Origin: Rhynchospora pubera
Taxonomy: Eukaryota > Streptophyta > Magnoliopsida > Poales > Cyperaceae
Assembly (NCBI GenBank): GCA_028095005.1
Contig: CM051461.1
Location: forward strand, 166,566,574-166,630,573
Direction of reading: 5' to 3'
Length of the DNA stretch: 64,000 bases
The notes beneath the pieces are model-generated. The model was not told where the DNA came from. It did not search any database and saw only the letters and a list, made by a program, of their open reading frames with translations. This document shows, in pieces, positions 1 to 10,652 of this stretch. The position numbers and the translations under genes were made by a program. Numbering within the stretch: position 1 is the first letter of the stretch; each line of letters starts with the position of its first letter.

Positions 1-242
1 CTGCTTTGATCCCTTCGTGAAAGAGAGAGAGGATACACACGGAGTACCAGGTGTAAAGGAAACAGAGATGTCGAACCCACCTGACATACCACGGTGCACC
101 AAATTCCAAGATCAACCAAGAAGAAGAAATGAAACGAGAAGGAGCTCCCAACTGAAATTCGAGTTGAGTCTAGTACGAAAACCGCCGGGCTCAGGAGGAT
201 GGTTCACTGAACCTAGACGGAAAGAGAGGCAGACGCTTCGCC

Positions 243-249
243 TATATAA
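243..249 (+). promoter_or_regulatory. TATA box of LTR copy 1
   Basis: TATATAA lies in a block of about 150 bp that is strongly conserved with 23640-23890 on the minus strand. Shared landmarks are CGCCGGGCTC upstream, GGAAAGAGAGGCAGA just before the TATA box and CAAGAGAAGA just after it. Transcription on the plus strand would start near 270-280. Conservation in both copies, together with the splice donor 200 bp downstream, sets the orientation of the LTR. Confidence 0.65.
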
Positions 250-441
250 GGAGCATAGCAAGAGAAGAGGGGGCAGTTCCTAAGCACTCCGAAGAATACC
301 CATTCCCACACACACTGACACACAGTTAGGATAGAATTAGATAGATATTTTCACAAGCACTTGTCGTGCACTGTAGAATAGGATTGAAAGGTAGGAATTG
401 CGAGTCCAATTGAAGAGAGGACGTTGTACTGAAGCAAAAAG

Positions 442-447
442 GTAAGA
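442..447 (+). other. Conserved splice donor in LTR leader
   Basis: The sequence AAAAAG|GTAAGA ends a leader exon of roughly 170 nt. Copy 2 has GTCAG|GTAAGG at the matching place (minus strand, near 23590). All the hairpins downstream would then lie in an intron or in an unspliced leader. No acceptor could be assigned with confidence. Confidence 0.4.
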
Positions 448-613
448 AAAGAGGTAAATGGCGACTGGATTTGGTGTAATTGCTTGATTCTTGAAGTTAA
501 TTTGCGAATTTCGCTTTGATTGATGCTTGTTTCTGCCTTTTAAGCACAAATTGAGTAGTATTTGTTTTCATGATGGTCTTTCTGGATTTTCTTGATTAGA
601 TTTAGGGATTTGA

Positions 614-1442
614 GATCCTATGCTATGGGTTCCATAGTATTAGGTGATCAATTGGTAAGGTTGGGACTGATTTCGGTTATGATAATGAAATTCTTGCATT
701 TTGAAGCGCTTACTTTCCTTTTTGGATCCCTCTCGAAATCTTCTCTCTCTCGCAATCTCTAACTTGTCTTGATTGAATTTAGGAACCTGAGATCCTATGC
801 CGTGGGTTCCACGGTACTAGGAGATCTGTTAGTGAAATGTTAAAGTCTAGTTTCGGTTTTAGAAATACGATTCTGACAGTTCAGTTATTCTTTCCTCTTC
901 TTTCTTGATTAAACATAGGAAGCTGAGATCCTATGCCATGGGTTCCATGGTATTAGGTGATCAATTAATAAAAATTGAAGTCTATTTCAGTCTCAATAGT
1001 GAAGTTCTTGCATTTTAATCACCTTTGGTTGATCTTTTCTGATCTCCTTCGAAATCTTTCCTCTTTCTCTTAATCTCTGGCTTATCTTGATGGAATTTAG
1101 GAATCTGAGATCCTATGCCATGGGTTCCATGGTATTAGGTGATCAGTTAGTAAAGATCAAGGTTTAGTTTCGGCTTACAGGGTGAAATCCTTAGAATTTG
1201 ATCACATCCTTTTCTTTTCTCTTGGTCCTTCTTGATCGTGTTCTCCTTTTCCCCAATTTCTGATCCGATTATCTTGCCTATCTCCATTGAAGTCTATGCT
1301 AAGGGGTCCTTAGACATAGACTGGAGAAGGAAACCTAGCTTGAGGGTTCCTCATGACTAGGTACAGTTCACGGTCTAGGCTGAGGGTTCCTCAGTTCTAA
1401 ACCATGGTTCTTTAATAGGAGCTTGCATAGCTCGTATTAGAG
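614..1442 (+). repeat. Hairpin array in LTR leader (copy 1)
   Basis: Seven or eight short inverted repeats lie at 614-649, 791-826, 927-962, 1109-1144, 1281-1326, 1334-1361, 1372-1403 and about 1409-1442. The first seven have a tight apex in which a GG/CC closing stem surrounds a 3-nt loop (GTT or GGT). The first four share an outer frame (GATCCTATG ... TAGGTGATC) but their inner stems differ in a paired way: CTATGG/CCATAG, CCGTGG/CCACGG, CCATGG/CCATGG. The next three have unrelated stems with the same apex. The pattern is that of a maintained structure rather than a maintained sequence. Confidence 0.7.
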
Positions 1443-3545
1443 AATCTCTTTGTGTAAATCCTCAAAATTCAAGTCGAAATGCTGCCAAAATCTCGTCTCA
1501 TGTTATTTCTTTTAAGTTCTGGATTAATGCGCATAAATGTGGCTTTTGAGAATGTGTTGACATGACTTAATTATTTCTAGATTGCGAATTGGTGAAATAG
1601 TATGATTAAGTTACCAAAATGCACATGATAATATGAAATGGAATATCTGAGTGTCTCTGGACTTTAATAATAAAATGCTCCTTGTATCTAGGTTCTGAAC
1701 TTCCCTTTTGATTGTAATCTCAGTAGGAATCGTAATGATCTTATGGCCAAATATGTTCCTATTCTTCATAAAGTTCAATTTAGCATGAGAGATGCCAGCA
1801 ATTTCTAGTGTTCAGTTTCTGAGAAACCAGTAAACGTTGCAAATCCTGTGATTCCTTTTAGTAAATTTTGATTTCATGAACAATAGTGAAGTACAGTTTC
1901 TGTTGTCCTACATTGGACGTACCTTTGATTGTTTAGCTGCTCTTTAATTTGATGCCTATTCACTGTTTCCTGATTATTGAGCTTAACAAATTCATTCTTG
2001 TTATTATTATAATTAGTCATGACTCTGATGTGTGACTCGTTATCTTTGGAATTGCTATTTACCAGAATACAAATGGTATAAGTATGCCCCAAAAATTGAT
2101 AATGTAACATAATCAACTTAAATGTCGTGTATGACATTTGTACCAGGCATGTGTTGTACCAGTGCATGCTATATACGGCTTAGGACCTCCAAAACCTGAC
2201 CACATGTGCAAAATCCAATGAATGATATGTTGTCTAAGTTTGTTACAGGCCTATTCTCATGAAGGTATAAGCCAATTGACGAGTCTCATTAACAATTAAA
2301 GTATGCGCATATGGTAAATAGGATTAAAAGAGTTTAATGTGGTTCCTTTGTAAAAAAAAACAAACTGAAATAATTCCCTAAGTATCTCTCCCCGCTACTT
2401 CCCTGTGCCGTGCCGTACCAGTTAGCGGCCCCTCCACTAAATTAAATGAACGCAATACAAATTGAGTATCTCCCCGTGTTCTCCTTGGCGTTGCGATCCT
2501 AATGAAGTCAGGCTCGTTGGCCGCAACGACAACGATCGCCGGAAGCAGTAAAAATAGAACTTTAAGGACTAAAATGAATAAACGTTGGTTGCAAATTAAT
2601 GAAGACGACGTAACGAGGACGAAGGCCGTCATCACGTTCCTCTCCTTCTCACGATGCCAAAGTATCCTTGCCGACGAGTTGCGACGGCCGGAATTGATAG
2701 CGGATTCAAACCCGCTCCGTCGAACCCATTAACGACAAAATAAACCCATCTGCTCTGTTTAAATGTCAGCGCCCTAGATAACCTTGATCGTCTGTGGCAA
2801 AACGATAGCGGAACCCATGTATCCGATCTCTGTCAGCAGATAAGATGTGAAGCAGAAAAGAAATGAAAGACATAGGCCCAACCGTTAGCAAAGCCCATAA
2901 AAGAGGAATTAAGAAATGGCCCGTCTTCAGAAGTTTAATCTTCTATGCCACCTCAGCCCAGCCCTATGACGTGGACCAATCAGAAACGCCAAATAAGCAA
3001 AAATATTAGGAATTCGTTAAAAATAGTAGGAAGCTCAGAAAAATACAAATAAAATATCCATAAATTCTAAAAATCAAAATAAACCGACTTCACTGATACT
3101 TTGATATGAAATTATGTCAAAGTCGCGGCCTTTTGTATTTTCGAAGTATTTTCGCTTTAAAAAATGAATTTTATAAATATTAGAAAATTAGTAAACTCGT
3201 TTACAAAATTTTAAACTGAAACTAAGTACTTTTTAAAATAAAAATTCTAAATATAGTATCTTCGAAATCAAGTATTTTTCAAATATGAATATCAAATACT
3301 TTCAAAGTAAGTACCTTTAAACTCAAAAAGGAATTTTCAAAGATAAAAAACGTAAAGGCTAAAGTGAATAAAAAACCACCAATATCCCAAGTGAAACGTC
3401 AAAGTTAAAAGTCCAAACACGAGACCCAAAGTCAAAGCCAAAACCTCTTCGTTTGAGAAAAAGTCCCTCGCTAGGGTTGAGATCGACCTTAGATGACTTA
3501 GAAATTGAATTCTTACGGCCCCCTCGTCTAAAGAATTCCATTTTT

Positions 3546-4130
3546 GTTCTCACAAGAAGACCGATTAAGATGGTCCCGAGAATCGACTCTTATTAAGAAG
3601 ACCGATTAAGATGGTCCCTAGGGTCGTTAAAAAACCAACTCTTATCAAGAAGACCGATGAAGATGGTCCCTAGGGTTGTAAAAGAACCAACTTTCGCCGA
3701 GTAGCCATCAAAGAGGACCCGAAGGTTGTGAAACTCGTTTTGTTCTCACAAGAAGACCGATTAAGATGGTCCCGAGAACCGACTCTTATTAAGAAGACCG
3801 ATTAAAATGGTCCCTAGGGTCGTTAAAAAACCAACTCTTATCAAGAAGACCGATGAAGATGGTCCCTAGGGTTGTAAAAGAACCAACTTTCGCCGAGTAG
3901 CCATCAAAGAGGACCCGAAGGTTGCGAAACTCGTTTTGTTCTCATAAGAAGACCGATGAAGATGGTCCCGAGAACCGACTCTTATTAAGAAGGCCGATGA
4001 AGATGGTCCCTAGGGTCGTTAAAAAACCAACTCTTGTTAAGAAGACCGGCGAAGATGGTCCCTAGGGTTGTAAAAGAACCAACTTTCGTCGAGTAGCCAT
4101 CAAAGAGGACCCGAAGGTTGCAAAACTTCT
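3546..4130 (+). repeat. 196-bp tandem repeat inside LTR copy 1
   Basis: Three units start at 3546, 3742 and 3938, each beginning GTTCTCA(C/T)AAGAAGACCG. Each unit holds several sub-repeats of the form AAGACCGATGAAGATGGTCCC followed by an ACCAAC-containing spacer. The second LTR copy has only two such units (about 20508-20900), so the array varies in number within the family. Confidence 0.75.
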
Positions 4131-4697
4131 TTTCACTCTCACAAGAAGGCCAGTCATAGCCCCGAGAGTTACCAGAAATAACCTCAAGAGAAGCCTCCCT
4201 TTCATCAATCAAAAACGTCTTCCAAACCAAATCCATTTCTTTTTAGTCAAGTTAGAAGTCTTTCGTCGATCCTTAATTGGGTCCCGTTCATTGAGTTTGG
4301 TACCATCAATTAAGTCCTCCGCTATAGCACTCCATAAGTCCCTTTTCTTAGCCCATTACGTCAATACCCTTCGCGTCCCTTAATCAGAGGTTCCCGTAGG
4401 AAACTACGGGGTAATTAACAATAGGGGCTTGCGCCTATTGGAAAGAAAGGACCCGCTAAATCAAGAAACTTCTTTAAGTAGCGACTCTTGTTAGGATTCT
4501 CTTGTGTTGAGAGATACCCGCCATAGAGATCGAAACCTTAAGGGAGGTGAATCTAAGGCTATGTTCCCATTGTTCTTCGAGAAATTCCTTCGAGGAGAAT
4601 AATGACGAAAAAGTCGCGACAGTAATGCAACAAATTCTAATCAAAATTAAGATGGTTGGGTTAATTTCACTGTTTATTTCTTTATGTATAGGTGACA

Positions 4698-4859
4698 ATG
4701 TCTACTGTCATCCCGATATTGAAAATTACTAACAGGATTCAAGGAGTTCTTCATTGCCGTGTGTTTAAATTGTGGGATGCTGTTGATCCCAAAACCGACA
4801 ATATATGGGGGGAAAATTTTGTACTTGCCAACAGAGAGGTATATTCAATTGCTATATAG
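4698..4859 (+). CDS. Short OB-fold/RPA1-like ORF, probably a fragment
   Basis: An ATG at 4698, two bases after an AG that could be a splice acceptor, opens a 53-codon frame ending at TAG 4857-4859. The peptide has the pattern of an RPA1-like/DUF223 OB-fold N-terminus: a short hydrophobic strand (IPILKITN), then CRVFKLWDAVDPKTDN, where the R-x-x-x-LWD motif is typical. A GT at 4838 after the codons for ANRE could be a donor. Two further open stretches follow at 5421-5474 (ELDRKAGFLIKEWFEVQK) and 5743-5830 (ending SATLKPIL then stop), but their phases do not join cleanly. RPA1-like genes are often carried by plant Helitrons. This is most likely a gene fragment; the family call is tentative. Confidence 0.3.
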   Translation: MSTVIPILKITNRIQGVLHCRVFKLWDAVDPKTDNIWGENFVLANREVYSIAI

Positions 4860-5995
4860 TTCATTTGTCCTACGAACATGAATTAAAAGGAATAAAATAT
4901 TTGACCAAATTTTTATGAAGTTATTTGGCAATAAGAGAGTATTGCAATGAAAAAAAATTAGAAACTGAAAACTTTATATAAAATTTTACTAACTTTTTAT
5001 TATTAATTACTTGCAACGAATCAAGTTTTACTCTAGGAGAATTTCCTTGAAATTCATAACTGATCGTCTGCATAAAAAAATATTGGGGGTTATTATAGTC
5101 ACATAGATAAGAGGGTTAATTATTATACCAGAAATACTGAGGGTGAATCATTTAAACTGTCATTGATTGTAAATAGAGTAAATTAGGTCATGCATTCTCA
5201 TTGGATATTACATCTCATGGATTTTATTGAAAAAAGTTTGTGGTTGTTGGACTAAGATGTAAAATTTCTATATTAGGACCTGTATTCTGCTACATGTGAT
5301 TTTGAATCTGATAAAACAACTTAGCTATTTTCCTTCTATGGTGAAGCTACTTAATCTGTATCATGTAATGATTCAAACTTATTTTCTAAAGTTGTGTTTT
5401 TCATTATCTACTTGAAAAAGGAATTAGACAGGAAGGCTGGCTTTCTGATAAAGGAATGGTTTGAAGTTCAAAAGGTGTGAGTGTTTTTTATCCTTCTTTT
5501 CTTTGGTATTTTTGTCCCTGTGTTGGACCCATGAGCCTAAATTCTTAGAGACAAAAGAGATTCAACATCTTTGTTGATAGTTTGAAGTTGATCAAATCGA
5601 CCAATTGGAAGGGTATATCATACAAGCTTGGGATTAACAATAAGTACTTTCAAAAAAGTCAAAATAATGATTAATTAACTGTTGAATTGATTAACTTATA
5701 ATTTTTGGCTAGGATAATCATGACTGCTGATTTATGATGCAGAGTTTGCGGATATGACCTAAGAGGAGTTCAAGGCAGCAAGCTTGGTGCAGCTCATAAT
5801 TGCTCAGCTACACTCAAGCCAATCTTATAATGACTGCAGAGGCTCCACTTGAGATGGTTTTATATTTTTATGATATGATTTATTTTGATCAAGTTTAATT
5901 GAGTGCCTTTATAATGGAAATAACATTTTAAAAAAGTGAAACTTTATTTTTGCTTTGTCTAGGAAGATTGGAGTAAGGACAGGATCGTGAGCTCA
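4860..5995. other. Intergenic, possible exon remnants
   Basis: This stretch is AT-rich. It contains the two short open segments noted for the RPA-like ORF (5421-5474 and 5743-5830) and nothing else I can name. Confidence 0.4.
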
Positions 5996-6420
5996 GTGAA
6001 AAACCAGTGCCACTGTGCATAGTGCTGGACTATTAGGTAACAAAGAAAATAGAATAATTGTAATCATTGTTTCTTAGATGGTTAACAATTTCTGTTTGTA
6101 AAGAGATTCTGCCCTAAATTTCAGTAATCACTGTTTGTGAAGAACCAGTGCCACTTTGGATAGTGCTGGACTTTTAGGTAAGAAAGAAAATAGAATAATT
6201 CTAATCACTGTTTCTTAGATGGTTAATAATTTTTGTTTGTAAAGAGGTTCTGCCCTATAAATTTCAATAATCACTGTTTGTGAAGAACCAGTGCCGCTGT
6301 GGATAGTGATCGACTTTTAGGTAACAAAGAAAATAGAATAATTCTAATCACTGTTTCTTAGATGTTTAATAATTTCTGTTTGTAAAGAGATTCTGCCCTA
6401 TATTTCAACAATCAGCACTC
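5996..6420 (+). repeat. Three-copy tandem repeat, period about 142 bp
   Basis: Units start at 5996, 6137 and 6280, each beginning GTGAA(A/G)AACCAGTGCC and running through TAGTG(C/A)T, a GGTAA(C/G)AAAGAAAATAGAATAATT block, TCTTAGATG and TTCTGCCCTA. The units differ by a few per cent. They have no open frame in common and no obvious transposon ends. Confidence 0.85.
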
Positions 6421-6472
6421 GATTAGATATTCAACAGGTACATCAAAATCAAATTATTATCAGTCTTGACAC

Positions 6473-7649
6473 CTATGTTGCACGGGTGCGGGTGCGGGGA
6501 TGCGGCATTTTTAAAAAAATACGGATACGGCAGTATATATAAATAATACAAAATATCATCTAATATATCAAAAGATTGATGATTCTCTCTTTTTTTAAAT
6601 CCAACTCAAAAGTGCAAATTGCAAAACATAAGAAATTAAGAAGGCAAGCATGCAAGCACATATGTACCAATATAGAACCAGTTTAATAGAGCAAAGAAAA
6701 TCGAAACAAATGTGGCATGAAAATGTAACACATCATGTATAACAATTAAAATACCAAACAAATGTGGCATGAAAATGTAACACAACAAGCTGCAACTGCA
6801 CTTCATCCACCCTTATCCCAAAGAAGTACAAACGTAAGAAGAAAAGTATCTTTTTATTAAAATGAATAGTTGTTCATTTGCACACAAAATCCCAGAAACA
6901 CATGACAGATGTCAAATACCAATCAATGTTGTGATCCTAATACACAAGTACTAATCAGTACAAGAGGTACAGCCTCTGAGCAAAAGACTCTGAAGGAGGA
7001 GAATAATCACCAACAAAGAAAATCGATGATTAGGCAAGCGATGTATTAGTGATCCTCCCCAATCAACGATTCACACTATGACACAACAAACAAAATCGAA
7101 ACAAACAAATAATTAGCAGTGAGTTCTAGGGTTTACCAGCAAATTGAAAAGGAGATGACACTGATTAGGCAAATTCACAATGAGAATTATAGAGCCAGAA
7201 GAGGTGAGAGCGGGAGAGAGGTATAAAGTGAGAGGCGTTCGGCTCAGCCGCTCAGGTGAGAGGCGATTGGGCTGACCTGCTCAGGTGAGAGGCGATGTCA
7301 CCTAGGTGAGATGCGATTGGGCTGAGGTAAGAAGCCACGGAGAGGATCAGAAATTCAGATTTCAGAATTCATAAATGATTTTGGATAGTCGAAATGGAAG
7401 AGGCGATTTGGAGTTTTGGAGTTTGGCAGGTTATCAAAGGAAGTAACAACAAATCAGATCCGTATCCAGAAAAGTATCCTAACGTATCAAAGTCGAATTC
7501 CAGCCGAATCCTAATCGAATTTTTAAGTCAAATATATTAAAATAATAGGATACGCCACGTGGGACGTTGGGTGCGAATCGCACGCGAATCCGCGTCGGAT
7601 ACGAAATTCGTGTATTCGTGTATTTTTTTGAAGTATCTGGGCAACATAG
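6473..7649. mobile_element. hAT-type non-autonomous element, 1177 bp
   Basis: The ends are CTATGTTGC at 6473 and its inverse GCAACATAG ending at 7649. They are flanked by CTTGACAC (6465-6472) and CTTGGCAC (7650-7657), an 8-bp target duplication with one mismatch, as expected for hAT transposition. Subterminal GGGTGCGG/ACGGATACGG-like motifs are typical of hAT elements. The interior has a short GC-rich repeat around 7230-7330 (GTGAGAGGCGAT repeated). No transposase frame is present. Confidence 0.75.
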
Positions 7650-7657
7650 CTTGGCAC

Positions 7658-8517
7658 TGTCCAATCACCAAAAGCCATGTCCCAGCTAGCATTATTTTCT
7701 TTCAAATTTGTGCACTTCCAAAGGATTTGGATCTGCTCTTATACCTAGCCTAATGTTGTAATAACCTGTGAAGAAATAAATTGGTGCCACATAGATAGCT
7801 GAGGAGCTAAACCCTTGAGTGCAATTTATTTAAGTTAACAAAAAAGATAATTTGGCAGCTGAATGGGAAAAATAAACCCGTCTCTTATTTACTGTGGCAC
7901 TTTAATAAGTGATTTCTATTCTGATTTTTATTACCTGCAAAAGTAGTATCGCAGTTTTACCAAAAGCCAAAATGCCAAGGGGAGGAAAATCTTTTGGTTC
8001 TACTTTAGACAAAGCTACTTTCATCAAATTAAATAGATTTTCTAAGTTCATTGAATATGTTTCTGTTACCTGTATAGGTATGAGACTATGGGCTTAAATT
8101 AAGGGAGTGTGAAAAGGTACTAAGCTTGCATGGGGGATCAAGCTGGGGTTTAAAAATGGTACGCTTGGAGCATGATCATCTTGATGAAAAATGTAGTAAT
8201 AGTTTATGGTCTTTTGTTTTAGTTGATTGTCTGTGTAATACCTTTTCTGTCGTGTATGCAAAGAGATATTTCAATAGTTTTATTTTGGGTTTAGGGCCGG
8301 GATGTTTAGGAAAATGTATAAGGTCATGTTAGAGATAAAAATAGGGTTAGATAATAATAGGGTTAGATATTTTTATTTTGGGTTTATTGCTAATGATATT
8401 CAATATTAATTTTTTTTTTAAAAAATCATAAAGCAAAATTCATTTTATTGAGGGAAATTGATAATAAAAATTAGTAAAAAATTTTCAGTATCGAGTGAAG
8501 CTCGATGTTCCCATTAA
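7658..8517. other. Intergenic
   Basis: Open frames at 7909-8097 and 8126-8332 have no recognisable similarity, and AT-rich sequence lies on both sides. I see no supported gene. Confidence 0.4.
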
Positions 8518-8750
8518 TATCTCTATTATCCTATCCTCTATCATTTTCTAATTTTTGTTGTTTTACTGTTTACTCATATTCAATAAAATTTTTAAACCAT
8601 TTCATAAACAACTTTTGATTAATATAAAAATATCTTTTGATTAAAATTTTTAAACCAGACTCCCACATATCTTTATTTATAATCCTGATTACTTACTTTT
8701 TAATAAATTTTATGTTCATATATCGAGCGAAGCTCGATTTTCCCACCTAG
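8518..8750 (+). mobile_element. Helitron-like 3' terminus, perhaps a short element
   Basis: A hairpin ATCGAGC-GAA-GCTCGAT (8722-8738) is followed after about 8 nt by CTAG (8747-8750) and then T, the CTRR|T arrangement of a Helitron 3' end. A near copy of the same hairpin (ATCGAGTGAAGCTCGATG) lies near 8490 without a CTAG. A possible 5' end (A|TCTCTATTATCC) lies at 8518, but the left boundary is uncertain. Confidence 0.4.
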
Positions 8751-10058
8751 TATGAAATCAAGCATCGATGTAATCTTTGTCATGGAAATATGAAAAATGC
8801 TCTTCATTTCAAACTTAGATGTATAATTACAATTTCCATTAAGAATTTTTAGCTCAATTACAATTATTAACGCACCAATTAATTAAATATAAGATACAGC
8901 AACGTACCATTATAAGATATAGGTATTTCCATTAACGACTAAATTATTAACGCACCATTAATTAGCAATATTTTTTGAATAATCTCTTCAGTTTCAGAAA
9001 TATTAATTAAGCACTTATAAGCGAGTAAGCGACAGATGATACCATATCATTTTTATTTTCTTTTATTCTATTTCTCCCGCTTGAACATTCACCAACATTG
9101 AGAACAAAAAACATATTAACTTTTACTTATTACCATTATGGTAAAGTCAAGATAAATATATCTATCCAGTGTCAAACACAAAACTATGAAGTCAAGATAA
9201 ATATTGCTAGTTAAGTTGTATTATTGAGTTTCACAATTATAATTCCTATGCAGTATAGACAAATCTTCAAACACGAAAAGCAACAAAGAGCCTCAAAATC
9301 CAGCTGGTCATATAAAGAATCACATTATAATTTTTGCTAATTTCTTTTATTATTTCTATGATAGCTTGCATGCAAATCCTCCTATATTATCACTTTCCTC
9401 CTCTACTCCGGTACCTAATTAGTACCATGTAAGGCTCCATTATGGTAATAAATAATGTCAATATACACTTTTCTTTCTTTCTAGTAGCATCATTTCTAAC
9501 ATAATATTTTAATAAGAGAAAAACAAAAGGACAAATATGTTTTTTCACCTTTCTCTGTTGTATCTTCATATTTCTCAGCCCATATTAATGCTAAAATTAA
9601 AAATTAGTCACCGGAAATTCAAGATCTATTCAAAATAAGAAGAAGAAAAAAGAAAGTGAAGATGATAATTACCGAGATTATTATAATCAGCAAATTGTAT
9701 CCCTAAAATTTTATTATAATAACTGAAAATTATTGGAGCAAATCGTCTCATCTTTAGTTCCATGGTTCATCTCATTTTGGATAATTGCTTAATTTCTTTT
9801 CTCTTTAACTATTTTGCATAAACTCAAACACGAACCACAAAATCAAAGGAGAAAGAAGTAAAAAAGAAAAATAGTGCAAACACTCAACAGCATAATTAGT
9901 CACAATTTACCCTCTCCTTTCTTGTTATACGTACAAAAAGGAAAAAAAACAATTTGAGGAGCCAAGGAGCAAGAGAGAGAGAGAGAGATGAAATCATAGG
10001 TGTCCCCTTCTCTTCTTCTAGTCTCTCCCTTTTTTTTATATTGCGTCGGTATCTTTAA
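8751..10058. other. Intergenic, AT-rich
   Basis: There is no coding frame of note. A short (GA)n tract lies near 9972-9988. Nothing else is assignable. Confidence 0.4.
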
Positions 10059-10207
10059 TCTCTACTACTTATAAAGCACTCTTAGCAAGGTCAGCATTTT
10101 TCACACAAAGGGGTTGAACACAATTGTTAACGCCATTATAAATCATTGATCAATATGATATACGGTTTAGATTGCTATTTCTATAAAGAAGTCGATTCTA
10201 CACACAA

Positions 10208-10290
10208 ATAAGTCAAGTCGCTGGAGCAGAGCGGAGCAGCGTCTAAACATCGTTGTTGTTCGAGTTCGATTCTCGCCTCTATGTCATATT
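10208..10290 (+). repeat. tRNA-like Pol III promoter (SINE head or decayed tRNA)
   Basis: GCTGGAGCAGAGCGGAGCAG resembles an A box, and GAGTTCGATTCTC (from 10262) resembles a B box, about 45 nt apart. No acceptor stem or anticodon arm folds properly, so it is not a functional tRNA. It looks like the head of a tRNA-derived SINE. Confidence 0.35.
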
Positions 10291-10429
10291 TTTTTTAGTT
10301 CTTCATTAAAAATCTATGTCGCTACTTTAAAACCCCAATTTTTTCGTCCTTTCCATTTCTTTCCCGATTCATTTTTTCCCCAATTTCATTCCTTTCTTTT
10401 CTTTTGCCTTCGCTTTCTATTTCTTTCGC

Positions 10430-10607
10430 TAACCCTAGCCGCCCCCTCCAATCAAGATCTAATCCACACCAAATGACAATTGGGAGAAGCTAAGGAGATG
10501 ATCACTGAAAAGCTACGGCGATTCCGTTTGATATGGAGGGCGATTTTCAGTCCTTCTACCTCCTCCCCTGCCTCTTGAGAGAGAAAAGGCACAATCGAAC
10601 CCAGGGA

Positions 10608-10652
<45 letters not shown>

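Larger units (their letters stand above)
1..4621 (+). mobile_element. Giant LTR, copy 1 (5' end outside window)
   Basis: This segment aligns throughout with the reverse complement of 20018-24372, which is a bounded solo LTR, so I read it as a second copy in opposite orientation. In order it holds a U3-like part with the TATA box (243-249), a conserved leader with a splice donor at 442, a hairpin array (614-1442), a poorly conserved middle, a shared block near 2630-2720, a tandem-repeat block (3546-4130) and the end GTCGCGACA at 4621. No primer-binding site follows, so it is a solo LTR or the 3' LTR of an element lying to the left. The size would suit a Ty3/gypsy Tat/Ogre-type LTR, but no coding domain is present to prove that. 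Open frames here (for example 17-283 and 2378-2732) look non-coding. Confidence 0.7.

Noticed and set aside
614..1442. Hairpins as microRNA precursors or snoRNAs
   Set aside because: Stems are only 11-15 bp with 3-nt loops, too short for miRNA precursors, and there are no C/D or H/ACA boxes at proper places.
614..1442. CRISPR-like array
   Set aside because: Plant nuclear DNA, spacing irregular (about 40-180 bp), repeats not identical and no cas genes.
10208..10290. Functional tRNA gene
   Set aside because: A-box- and B-box-like motifs exist, but no cloverleaf can be formed.
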